From Pseudomonadota bacterium (GTDB lineage Bacteria; Myxococcota_A; Polyangia; Haliangiales; Haliangiaceae): a DNA stretch of 39,147 nucleotides. The DNA is taken from contig JAKSDA010000430.1 of NCBI GenBank assembly GCA_022360315.1, forward strand, positions 1 through 39,147, in the 5' to 3' direction. The notes under the pieces were generated by a model. That model worked only from the letters and a program-made list of their open reading frames with translations. It made no database searches and was not told where the DNA came from. Numbering within the stretch: position 1 is the stretch's first letter; the number at the start of each line of letters is the position of its first letter. The position numbers and the translations under genes were made by a program. Positions 32,458 through 39,147 of this stretch are shown here, one piece after another.

Positions 32458-34523
32458 TCGACTCTGTCCGTCGACTCATTCCGCCACGCCGGGGTTGGCT
32501 GGGTCTCACGGCGGCTCCGTCGAGTTACCTTCTCATCGCCAGTCTGGTCATCGTGGGCGCGGTCAAGGCGGCTGCCCTGGTCAGCCTGGGAGGACTCACT
32601 GCGTGGCCTCTGGTATGGCTGTGGGCCATCGGACTGGACGCGCTGGTCCACGCCGGACTGGCCGCGCTATTCGTCGTAGGCGAAGCGCGCCGTCCGTGGA
32701 TCATTGCGTTCACGATACCGCTGGGGTTTTTGGTCAGCGCTACAGCGGCAGTCAACGCCGCCTATCTGGCGGTGTCGGGCGAGCAACTCAGCTGGGAAGC
32801 GGTCGAATACGGATTGGACAGCTGGGACGAGCTGGTCGGAGTGGCCGCCGAGATCGGCAAGAGTGGCCATGGATTTCTGGCCATTCTTGTGTTGCTGGTC
32901 CTGATTCTCGTTCCCTGGGCAGCTCGGCGTGCGATCCGCAGGCGGGGCGAGCAGGTGCCTTCGTCCGATCGAAGAGCCGACCGATCGGCCGATCGAATCG
33001 TCGGCCCTCCGGCCGCGCATTGTGCCGCGGCTCTCGCCGGGATAGCGCTCCTGGGTCGGCTCCTGGCGCCGGCTCCCGATCTTTTGCCCGCCGCTCGACT
33101 CGGCCACAATGCTGTCCTCGACACCTATTGGGGGTGGCTCACCGGCGCGGATCGCCCACAGGCCAGATCCCAAAAACCTCGCCAGTTCGCCGGATACCAT
33201 CCCCACAACCTGGTCGACCAGGATGCGATTCGGGCGTTTGCCAGGGGTCCGCGACCGAACCTGGTCGTGCTGATCCTCGAATCTACTCGCTATGACGCCA
33301 CCTCTCTCGCCGATCGACCGGGGCGCTCGGGCAATCCCGATACTCGGCCGCCACATCGGCCGAATGCTGCTACCCCCAGGCTGGCCGAGCTGGCCGACCG
33401 GGGAACCTCGGTCCCGGTGGTCCGCGCCACAGTGCCGCATACGACCAAATCGGTGTTTTCGATGTTGTGCGCCCGCCTGTCGCTGATGAGCCGGGCTCCT
33501 CTCGAGGTATCGACCACAGTCCGCGTCCAGTGTTTGCCGCATATTCTCAGAGCAGCTGGATATCGCACCGCTTTTTTTCAAAGCGCACTGGGCACGTTCG
33601 AGCAGCGACCGCGCCTGGTCGCGCAGCTGGGCTACCAGCATTTCGAGGCCTGGGAAGATATCGGAGGTCAGCCGCTCGGCTATCTCGCCTCAGACGACGA
33701 AAGTATGAGCGCACCTATGGCACGCTGGCTCGACCATGGTGCAGAGCCCTTTTTTGTCACGCTCTTGACCTCGGCCCCGCACCATCCGTACCGCTTGCCC
33801 GGGGTCGATCCAGCTGTTGCGCCCAGCGATGATCAGACTCGCTACCTGCGTCTGATCGAAGCGGGCGATCGCCTGCTCGGTGCAATACTCGACATCCTGG
33901 AGGCGCGCGGCTTGCGCGACCGCACCATCGTCGTTGTCGCCGGCGATCACGGCGAGGGTTTTGGTGCCAAAGGCGTCCGCCAGCACGACAACAATTTCTT
34001 CGAAGAAGGCCTGCGCGTTCCCCTGGTCTTTGCTGGACCGGGTGTGCCTCGCAACCACATCGAGGGCAATGCCAGTTTGATCGACGTGACTCCGTCGATC
34101 CTCGACCTTCTCGGCATGCCGGTGCCCGACCTGCCGGGGGCATTCAGCCTCTTTACCGGCCGGTTACCCGAGGTGCCGCGTTTTTTCGCCTGCTACTACG
34201 CGTCGCGCTGTCGCGGTTTCGTGCTCGGCGATCACAAGGTGATTTACGTGCCCATGGCCAACACGACCTATTATTTCGATCTGGCCGCCGATCCTGCCGA
34301 GCGCCAGGTCGGTAAACTGGCCATTGACGCACCAGAAGCTCTGGCCAAAAAACTGGCGCCTCACATATCCGAATTACACCGAGTCATGGAAGCACACCGC
34401 GCTGGTCAAGATTTTCAACTCTTGCTGGGCGAGATCCCCGGTTACGGCCAATGGCAGTGCCCGGTTGGCCAGACGTGCCGGCACCCGAAGTCGCCCGAGG
34501 GCGCATTTTTCGAACCTCCCTGA
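32454..34523 (+). CDS. membrane sulfatase/phosphotransferase (LtaS/EptA-like superfamily)
   Basis: This 689-residue protein has three or four N-terminal membrane helices (up to about residue 160), a charged linker, and an alkaline-phosphatase-superfamily domain. Motifs include LILESTRYDATSL (metal-binding Glu276), PHTTKSVFSML with candidate Thr nucleophiles at 330-331, and VVAGDHGEGFG with the His-Asp metal sites further on (RQHDNNFFEEG). There is no Cys-x-Pro-x-Arg sequence, so it is not a formylglycine sulfatase. It fits the Thr-nucleophile group that transfers phosphoglycerol or phosphoethanolamine to envelope lipids or glycans. The GTG start overlaps the FHA gene by four bases. Regulation through the FHA partner is inferred, not shown. 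Confidence 0.82.
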   Translation: MIDSVRRLIPPRRGWLGLTAAPSSYLLIASLVIVGAVKAAALVSLGGLTAWPLVWLWAIGLDALVHAGLAALFVVGEARRPWIIAFTIPLGFLVSATAAVNAAYLAVSGEQLSWEAVEYGLDSWDELVGVAAEIGKSGHGFLAILVLLVLILVPWAARRAIRRRGEQVPSSDRRADRSADRIVGPPAAHCAAALAGIALLGRLLAPAPDLLPAARLGHNAVLDTYWGWLTGADRPQARSQKPRQFAGYHPHNLVDQDAIRAFARGPRPNLVVLILESTRYDATSLADRPGRSGNPDTRPPHRPNAATPRLAELADRGTSVPVVRATVPHTTKSVFSMLCARLSLMSRAPLEVSTTVRVQCLPHILRAAGYRTAFFQSALGTFEQRPRLVAQLGYQHFEAWEDIGGQPLGYLASDDESMSAPMARWLDHGAEPFFVTLLTSAPHHPYRLPGVDPAVAPSDDQTRYLRLIEAGDRLLGAILDILEARGLRDRTIVVVAGDHGEGFGAKGVRQHDNNFFEEGLRVPLVFAGPGVPRNHIEGNASLIDVTPSILDLLGMPVPDLPGAFSLFTGRLPEVPRFFACYYASRCRGFVLGDHKVIYVPMANTTYYFDLAADPAERQVGKLAIDAPEALAKKLAPHISELHRVMEAHRAGQDFQLLLGEIPGYGQWQCPVGQTCRHPKSPEGAFFEPP

Positions 34524-35118
34524 CCGCGCCACTGACTACTCGATTATATACCAGAGTTGATTCGAATTCGAATACCCGAACTCGCTACCCGAATATGTGA
34601 TCCGAATCCATTCCCGAATATCAGGATCCGCGGTCCGAATATGACATCCGAATGCGACATCTGGATCCGAGACCTGGATGAAGCGGCGCGCTTCCGGCCC
34701 CGCGCAGATGGAGTTCGAACCAAGAGCTGACCGGTTGGCGAGTTGGTAAAACCGATAGGCTCGTGCGAAACGCCGGTACTCGGGTCAGCAACTGTTCTGG
34801 AAGAGGTGTCGGAGAAGACCATGCGATGGATGCCTTTCTTGAGTTGTCTCCAGGTATAGCTCATCCATGTTTCCAGCATGCTACCAGCGTGTTTCACCTG
34901 ATGACCGAGGGGTTTTTTTTTCCGATTCGGGGCTTTTTTCTCACCTGATCCACACAGCCACTATCCTCCGCGGCGACGACTGAGCGTCAGCGACGGCGAC
35001 GCCGGGCAGTGGCGTTTACAACACGAGGATCTCATTGCCGGGATCGTCGGCGCCGTACTGCTACCGAGGATCTCGGCACCGATGTTACGATAGAGCGAGC
35101 CGACAGACAGGTGCTCTC
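34524..35118. other. 595-base intergenic region with a degenerate repeat block
   Basis: No gene is supported; minus-strand frames here are repetitive and lack ribosome sites. The left part contains the CCGAAT repeat block at 34556-34680. Around 34910-34940 there are T-rich runs (eleven T with one C) on the plus strand. The promoter of the lipoprotein gene at 35119 should lie in 35000-35110, but I cannot assign it. Confidence 0.4.
34556..34680. repeat. degenerate 12-13-bp direct repeats (CCGAAT)
   Basis: The word TCCGAAT or CCCGAAT recurs with GAA(T/C) at 34578, 34591, 34604, 34616, 34637 and 34650, with intervals of mostly 12-13 bases and one gap. Flanking partial copies (TTCGAATA, CCGAGACC) extend the block. 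Units share a loose consensus CCGAATATGACAT. This is longer and more regular than chance would usually give. Confidence 0.6.
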
Positions 35119-35826
35119 ATGAATTGCTCCCGGCCATTGCGGATCCATGGCAACGCTGTGCGCGCTGTCATGGTGCTGTGCATGTGCAGTCCGCTCTTGA
35201 GCGGTTGCGGTGATTCTCGCCAATCTGGACAATCCGCGGCCCCGGACCTTACAGAGGTACCGACGCCCATCGGTGACAACGCCGCGGCTTCCCCGACTGC
35301 AGCGCAGGTGCAAAAGCTCCGCGACCGGGCCGAAACACTGCGCCGAAGACGTGATGGCCAGGGATGTCTGACCGCACTCGAGCGGGCCGATTCCCTGGCT
35401 CGGAGCAGCACAGCAGTTGCTGACCCTGCGGCCGACCATGTCTCGATGGGCTGGACCCGCGCAGCATGCCAGATTCTCGCCGGCCAATGCGACGAGGGCG
35501 GGCGGGCGATGATGCACTATTACACCGCCAACGCCGGCATGCCCCGCGAGCAGGCCGAGGCCAGGGGCCGCGAAGCAGTTTTGCTCATGTGCCCGACCCA
35601 CATCGGCCCGTGGAGTGAGCGATTGCACCGAATCGACTTTCAGTCCGGCGAGGCGTGGAAACGCAAGGCGGTTTTATGGTGCAAGACCCAGCTGGCAGAT
35701 CTCGACGAGGCCGAGGCCGAGGCCGGGCGCAACCTCGATCAGCAATCGCGCGGCCGCGCCCGCCGCAGCCGGCGTCTCTTGCGCCAGTGCGTCGCCGCGG
35801 CCGCAGATAACGCAGGCGGACGATAA
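35119..35826 (+). CDS. putative lipoprotein, unknown function
   Basis: This 235-residue protein has a lipoprotein signal (MVLCMCSPLLSGC) with the lipobox Cys at about residue 32. The mature part is rich in helices, with seven or so further cysteines and conserved-looking segments (HVSMGWTRAACQILAGQCDE, AVLLMCPTH, ERLHRIDFQ). The even spacing of helical segments suggests a TPR/Sel1-like or other helical-repeat fold, but no motif is clear enough to name. The upstream frame is open, but the ATG at 35119 is preferred because the signal peptide starts there. It may be an outer-membrane or periplasmic helper. It is not obviously linked to its neighbours. Confidence 0.7.
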   Translation: MNCSRPLRIHGNAVRAVMVLCMCSPLLSGCGDSRQSGQSAAPDLTEVPTPIGDNAAASPTAAQVQKLRDRAETLRRRRDGQGCLTALERADSLARSSTAVADPAADHVSMGWTRAACQILAGQCDEGGRAMMHYYTANAGMPREQAEARGREAVLLMCPTHIGPWSERLHRIDFQSGEAWKRKAVLWCKTQLADLDEAEAEAGRNLDQQSRGRARRSRRLLRQCVAAAADNAGGR

Positions 35827-35884
35827 CAACGTCGCCGGGATCGAGTAGCGGGCGGTTCTCGTACGAGCGGCGCCTTCGGCCCGG

Positions 35885-36322
35885 TCACATGCCGGGACCA
35901 TACATATATTGATTCATATATTGAATCTGCTCTTCGTCTTCGGCGTACGCACTCTGTACCAGGTCGCGCAGTGATACGATACCGACGAATTTGCGGTTTT
36001 CATCGAACACTGGCAGGTGATGGACGTGGCCATTGACCATGACATTTATGGCCCGTGTGATGTCGTCGTCGTCGACTGCCACGATGAGGTCACGCGACAT
36101 AACTTCTCCCACGATCGTACTGTCGAGATCTTTGTATCTGGCCACGTGAGTTGCCAGGTCGCGCTCGGTGAAGATGCCGCGAACTTCGTCTTCGACCATG
36201 ACCGGCAGTGCACCGACGTAACACTCGACAAACATCGCTGCAGCGTCTCGTAGCGTCATCTCCGGGCCGATCGTGATGATGGATTGCTCATTACTGTCCA
36301 GGAACGTTTTCAGCGTCGTCAT
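35885..36322 (-). CDS. CBS-domain pair protein
   Basis: This 145-residue protein consists almost entirely of two CBS domains in tandem: residues 10-70 (SIITIGPEMTLRDAAAMFVE, GALPVMVEDEVRGIFTERDL) and 75-135 (VGEVMSRDLIVAVDDDDITR, HHLPVFDENRKFVGIVSLRD). CBS pairs bind adenosine nucleotides and act as energy or ligand sensors. The last residues, QIQYMNQYMYGPGM, form a tyrosine- and methionine-rich tail not typical of the family. The longer frame to 36394 was rejected because it starts inside the 33-bp tandem repeat; MTTLKTFLD is a better start. It is convergent with the lipoprotein gene by 58 bases. Confidence 0.85.
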   Translation of the reverse strand: MTTLKTFLDSNEQSIITIGPEMTLRDAAAMFVECYVGALPVMVEDEVRGIFTERDLATHVARYKDLDSTIVGEVMSRDLIVAVDDDDITRAINVMVNGHVHHLPVFDENRKFVGIVSLRDLVQSAYAEDEEQIQYMNQYMYGPGM

Positions 36323-36373
36323 GGGAAATGTACGGTTTGCAATCGACAAGCCAACCCGGAGATCGGGCAGGGT

Positions 36374-36464
36374 CAATCGATCAGACAGGCGCATGGAGCA
36401 ATCGATGAGGCGGACGCATGGAGACGGCCGTCAATCGATGAGGCGGACGCATGGAGGCGGCCGT
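36374..36464. repeat. 33-bp tandem repeat, 2.75 copies
   Basis: Two full units (36399-36431 and 36432-36464) beginning CAATCGATGAGGCGGACGCA differ at one base. A partial 25-base copy (36374-36398) with three mismatches precedes them. Each unit is divisible by three. Slippage could change the distance between the two divergent promoters. Confidence 0.8.
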
Positions 36465-36545
36465 CAGACCTCGCAACAGAAACACCTCGTTTGATCCACA
36501 ACCAATTTGTTTCTGTGCCTGCCAGACCGAGCACACCGCAGCCTC

Positions 36546-36583
36546 GGTGCTTCGCTGTCGGTGCTTCGGTGCTTCGGTGCTTC
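36546..36583. repeat. 8-bp tandem repeat (GGTGCTTC)
   Basis: GGTGCTTC occurs three times end to end at 36560-36583 and once more at 36546-36553 after a six-base spacer. Short tandem units like this can slip during replication. Confidence 0.75.
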
Positions 36584-36682
36584 GGCGATCTGACGCAACC
36601 TCGCCCAGTTAGGCACCCTGTGAGTTGGTACGCAATGTGCTTATTTCACGAATATTGCTGCCAGGATTACTTTGGAGGTCCT

Positions 36683-37762
36683 ATGCGTACGACTACTATT
36701 TTTGTCGCAATTGCGTTGTTTGCTGGCTCGACTGCATGCGGCTACGACTATGAGCCATCCGAGGGCAACGAAGGTGAAAGCACTGAATTGAGCGGTTTGG
36801 TGATCGATTTCCAGGGAGGTAGTGCGATTACCGAAAAGCCGAACGTATCTGTCATGGGTTTAGAGCCGGAGCCTTCGGTTACCGTCAATGAGGCCGAGTT
36901 CGAAATGCGGGGCGTGCCGCCAAACAGCGCTTTCTATCTCGTGGCCGAGAGCTCTCCGACCTATCGCAAGACCTACAGCCCGCTGATTCAGGTCGGCGAA
37001 TCGACTCCCCAAGAGCTCGAAGCATTCGCAATCGCTGAGAACTATCTGGAAACCCTGGCAACGGCCGCGGGCACCACTCTGACTCCGGAGGTGGCGATCG
37101 TGATCGCCCAGGTGCGGAACGAGGCGGGACAACCCGCTGCTGGAGTTTCTCGCGACGAGCTGATCATTGCCGGTCAAACTGCGCCCACAGCGACCATTTT
37201 GCTCGACGCAGACAAGCGCCCCAACGCCGCACTGACTGCGATCAGCTCCTCGGGGTACGTCGCGTTCTACGGCGTCACTCCCGGCCAGCTATCGATCGCA
37301 GCCCGCCAGGGCAGCGATTATGCGGTGGAATCCGCGCTGATTCCAGCCGAGGCAGGTGCGGTGAGCGTGGCCGAGATCGAGCTCAAAGAAGCTACGGACG
37401 TCGATTTACCGCAAAACGTATCATTTGCAGGCGCCGTGGTGCCCGCGTTCGCAGCTCGCTTCTGCACCAATTGCCACGGTGCGGCCGAGCCGATCGACGA
37501 CGACGCTCCAACCCCTCCACTACCAGCTGGCGGGTTGCCGCTGGCCGGCGACGTGGAACTCATTTACGAGGCCATCACGACGACTGTCGGCACCCCGCGC
37601 ATCAACCGTCAGGTCCCCGAGCAGAGCATACTGCTCACTCTTCCGCTACCCGATCCCCCGGGCATGCCCGACGGTCACCCGGTCGACGTATTCAGTGGCC
37701 CGACCGATGCCGCATACCTCACCATCTTGGCCTGGATCCGCGAAGGCGCTCGGCTCAACTGA
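36683..37762 (+). CDS. lipoprotein with a c-type heme-binding motif
   Basis: This 359-residue protein starts at ATG 36683 behind TTGGAGG, with a lipobox ending in GSTAC (Cys at about residue 19). Residues 40-240 look like carboxypeptidase-regulatory/Ig-like beta domains (LSGLVIDFQGG, GVTPGQLSIAARQG). The C-terminal quarter begins AFAARFCTNCHG, with Cys261, Cys264 and His265 as a single CxxCH heme c site, then HPVDVF and AYLTILAWIREGARLN, as in short membrane-anchored cytochrome-c-like domains of environmental bacteria. One Met in PGMPDGH could be the axial ligand. A periplasmic or surface electron-transfer role is plausible. No other cytochrome gene is nearby. Confidence 0.8.
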   Translation: MRTTTIFVAIALFAGSTACGYDYEPSEGNEGESTELSGLVIDFQGGSAITEKPNVSVMGLEPEPSVTVNEAEFEMRGVPPNSAFYLVAESSPTYRKTYSPLIQVGESTPQELEAFAIAENYLETLATAAGTTLTPEVAIVIAQVRNEAGQPAAGVSRDELIIAGQTAPTATILLDADKRPNAALTAISSSGYVAFYGVTPGQLSIAARQGSDYAVESALIPAEAGAVSVAEIELKEATDVDLPQNVSFAGAVVPAFAARFCTNCHGAAEPIDDDAPTPPLPAGGLPLAGDVELIYEAITTTVGTPRINRQVPEQSILLTLPLPDPPGMPDGHPVDVFSGPTDAAYLTILAWIREGARLN

Positions 37763-37780
37763 GGTCGCTGCGTCGCGCCG

Positions 37781-37821
37781 CTTGCAGTCCACAGCGATGT
37801 GGACTGCAAGCTACTGGTTTT
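37781..37821 (+). terminator. 13-bp perfect hairpin with GCGA loop and short T run
   Basis: CTTGCAGTCCACA (37781-37793) pairs perfectly with TGTGGACTGCAAG (37798-37810) around the tetraloop GCGA, which is of the stable GNRA type. CTACTGGTTTTTG follows, giving five T after a short spacer. It lies 19 bases past the heme-motif lipoprotein stop, so it is a probable terminator of that gene. Confidence 0.72.
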
Positions 37822-37851
37822 TGTCCCTTGCCGCCGCGGGGGGACAGCGAC

Positions 37852-37900
37852 AGCAATTCCAACCCGATGTGGTCTCAGCATAGATCCGGTTGGAATTGCT
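37852..37900. terminator. 13-bp perfect stem, probable bidirectional terminator
   Basis: AGCAATTCCAACC (37852-37864) pairs perfectly with GGTTGGAATTGCT (37888-37900) around a 23-base loop. It has no strong T run. It lies between the two convergent genes and may stop or stabilise either transcript. Confidence 0.5.
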
Positions 37901-38013
37901 CGAGCCTGGCCGCGAGACGCAGTCGCAGCCGTATCGGTCAGTGGAACCGCACTCCAGTCGCAGTCGTAGCCTGCCCCGGCCTGCGCGAGGAGTGGATGCC
38001 AAAGCCGATGCGG

Positions 38014-38067
38014 CTGCGGCTGCCGATCCCCATCTCTCTTCTGCGGCTGCCGATCCCCATCTCTCCC
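38014..38067. repeat. 27-bp tandem direct repeat ending at the ComF stop codon
   Basis: Two 27-base units starting CTGCGGCTGCCGATCCCCAT (38014-38040 and 38041-38067) differ only at their last bases. The second unit ends immediately beside the TAG stop of the comF-like gene (38068-38070). Confidence 0.75.
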
Positions 38068-38778
38068 CTATAATTCGACACGCGCTGCTGAAAAGGCGAT
38101 CACCGAGTTCGCTCCTGCGCCGAGCAATGCCCGAGCTGCTGACGCCATGGTTGCGCCAGTGGTGATCACATCGTCGACCAGGAGTATGCGCCTTTGGGCC
38201 ACGCGATCGCGGCGGCGCGGTACCACGGCAAACGCGGCGGCTACATTGCCAGCGCGCTGCCCTGTGTCGAGCCCGCTTTGCGGCAGGGTAGCGCGCACCC
38301 GGCGCAGACTGAGCCGGTCGAGCGGAATGTCCAGGCCACGCCCGGCGTGGCGCAAAAGCAGCGCAGCTTGATTGAACCCGCGCCCGCAAAAGCGTCGCCA
38401 GTGGAGCGGGACCGGCATGGCGACGTCTGCATGGCCTGCGGCCTGTTGCAGAGCCGGTGCGATCAGCGGAGCCAGGGCGCGGGCGATCTCGGCTCGGCGC
38501 TGGTACTTGAGCCGGCGCAAGGCCACGGCCAGTTCGCCACCGTACCGGTAGGGAGCGTGGGTCGACACAACGGGCGGCGGCGTTCGCCGGCAGCGAGCGC
38601 ACACGATCGAGCGCGGACCGGCGATCGGCTCGGCGCAGCGCGGACACGCCGAATCGAGCGGGTACAGCGATTGGGTACACGCCGGGCACAGACCGGCCCG
38701 CGTGCCCACCTCGGGTGCGCGCGCATCACAGGCCGGGCAGTGAGGCACAAAGAGAAGATCACAGAGAGCCTGCCACAT
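38068..38778 (-). CDS. comF: ComF-family phosphoribosyltransferase-like protein
   Basis: This 236-residue protein has two zinc-finger-like Cys clusters near the start (PHCPACDAR, CPACTQSLYPLDSACPRC, CARCRR) and a C-terminal type I phosphoribosyltransferase domain with RFCGRGFNQAALL and the PRPP loop ILLVDDVITTGATM. That is the full ComF layout. ComF is needed for DNA uptake in naturally competent bacteria and is also found in non-competent ones. Start choice: Met at 38778 (MWQALCDLLFVPHCPAC) matches the usual family start, although the frame is open 59 codons further upstream. Confidence 0.88.
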   Translation of the reverse strand: MWQALCDLLFVPHCPACDARAPEVGTRAGLCPACTQSLYPLDSACPRCAEPIAGPRSIVCARCRRTPPPVVSTHAPYRYGGELAVALRRLKYQRRAEIARALAPLIAPALQQAAGHADVAMPVPLHWRRFCGRGFNQAALLLRHAGRGLDIPLDRLSLRRVRATLPQSGLDTGQRAGNVAAAFAVVPRRRDRVAQRRILLVDDVITTGATMASAARALLGAGANSVIAFSAARVEL

Positions 38779-38973
38779 GCTCCAGTTATCGTTCCGGCAT
38801 GCCTTGGGTTGCGCATTTTCCCAGCATGGCCCCACCCACGCTGGCCGGTCTTGCGCTCTCGGCCGGGGCGCACGCAGATTCGGAAAAAACGATTTTTCCC
38901 GAATGCTGCTAGGCACCTCGGACTCGCTGAGCTGCGTCGCGGTCTCGCGGTTCACACCCGAAGTGCGGCTGAT
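38779..38973. other. region upstream of comF without a firmly supported gene
   Basis: On the minus strand the comF frame continues open to 38955, but that extension (MNRETATQLSESEVPSS onward) lacks the look of the family. No other gene or strong hairpin is seen before the repeat array at 38974. Confidence 0.35.
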
Positions 38974-39147
38974 GGTCGTTTTGGGTTCTTTGAGAACTGA
39001 AAAATTCAGCGCCTGGTCGTTTTAGATTCCTTGAGAACCGAAAACCCGACTTGTGGTCGATTTGCGGTTCTTTGAGAACTGAAAAATTCAGCGCCTGGTC
39101 GTTTTAGATTCCTTGAGAACCGAAAACCCGACTTGTGGTCGATTTGC
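38974..39147. repeat. palindromic tandem array, 82-bp period, runs off the window
   Basis: Units begin with GGTCG at 38974, 39015, 39055, 39097 and 39137. Two unit types of about 41-42 bases (A) and 40 bases (B) alternate, giving an 82-base higher-order period; 39015-39065 and 39097-39147 are identical. Type A contains two perfect short palindromes (GTTCTTTGAGAAC and CTGAAAAATTCAG), and type B contains the related TTCCTTGAGAACC. The right end is open, so total size is unknown. Confidence 0.85.

Larger units (their letters stand above)
36323..36682. promoter_or_regulatory. divergent intergenic region with two tandem repeat blocks
   Basis: Between the CBS-pair gene (minus) and the heme-motif lipoprotein gene (plus). 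It contains the 33-bp repeat (36374-36464) and an 8-bp repeat (36546-36583), both described separately. The downstream gene has a very good TTGGAGG at 36672-36678. The space 36600-36670 is AT-richer and likely includes its promoter. Confidence 0.45.
37763..38067. other. convergent gap with two perfect hairpins and a 27-bp direct repeat
   Basis: Two 13-bp perfect stems and a tandem 27-bp repeat fill most of this gap between convergent genes (listed separately). No gene is supported. The region appears to serve as a transcript-ending zone from both sides. Confidence 0.6.

Noticed and set aside
34544..34897. 117-codon minus-strand frame over the CCGAAT block
   Set aside because: Its end is translation of the repeat itself and there is no ribosome site or recognisable domain.
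38974..39147. CRISPR array
   Set aside because: The segments between repeats are themselves repeated with an 82-base period and are identical between copies, so there are no unique spacers; no cas gene is present.

Overview
The window looks like a chromosomal segment of a GC-rich myxobacterium (Myxococcota, probably outside Myxococcus itself). Four things point there: a secreted metalloprotease ending in cysteine-rich repeats and a MYXO-CTERM-type sorting tail, a Hanks-type kinase fused to a SUMF/FGE-fold domain, an FHA-sigma54 activator together with ECF-like sigma proteins, and several large multidomain fusions. No rRNA, tRNA, CRISPR array or prophage was recognised. All assignments come from reading the sequence and its translations; no database search was run.

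Layout. 1-2077: a hypothetical gene, a debris region, an 876-bp IS5-family element with a broken transposase, and a 159-bp hairpin MITE with closely related ends. 2078-4000: an operon of two SPFH/band-7 membrane proteins (minus). 4320-7292: a secreted zinc metalloprotease. 7426-7953: a DUF1993 protein. 8266-15585: a glycan locus with a polysaccharide-deacetylase-like protein, a flippase, a DXD glycosyltransferase, a GT4 glycosyltransferase and a PHP-GT4 fusion. 15896-18241: the kinase-SUMF fusion. 18667-20703: a Gfo/Idh/MocA-SDR fusion that may supply or modify a sugar for the neighbouring locus. 20759-22550: a Kelch lipoprotein and a small membrane protein. 23125-28476: regulation and DNA repair (FHA-sigma54 activator, a protein with only sigma region 2, RecQ, and a sigma-like protein with two HTH segments). 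28550-30919: a GNAT-nitrilase fusion and a methyltransferase. 31375-34523: a double-FHA protein overlapping a membrane sulfatase/phosphotransferase. 35119-38778: a lipoprotein, a CBS-pair protein, a lipoprotein with a c-type heme motif, and ComF. The right edge enters a tandem array of palindromic repeats that runs out of the window.

How the parts fit. The convergent and divergent glycan genes give the usual parts of a surface polysaccharide or glycolipid route: sugar modification, polymer assembly, flipping and trimming. Phosphorylation-dependent signalling recurs, with one Ser/Thr kinase and two FHA-domain proteins. The FHA-sulfatase pair overlaps by four bases, so envelope modification may be controlled by phosphorylation; this is inference.

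The least explained parts are the sigma-region-2-only protein, the double-HTH sigma-like protein, the double-FHA/sulfatase pair, the MITE placed exactly on a stop codon, and four intergenic repeat structures (about 95-bp interspersed, 13-bp degenerate, 33-bp tandem, 82-bp palindromic array).
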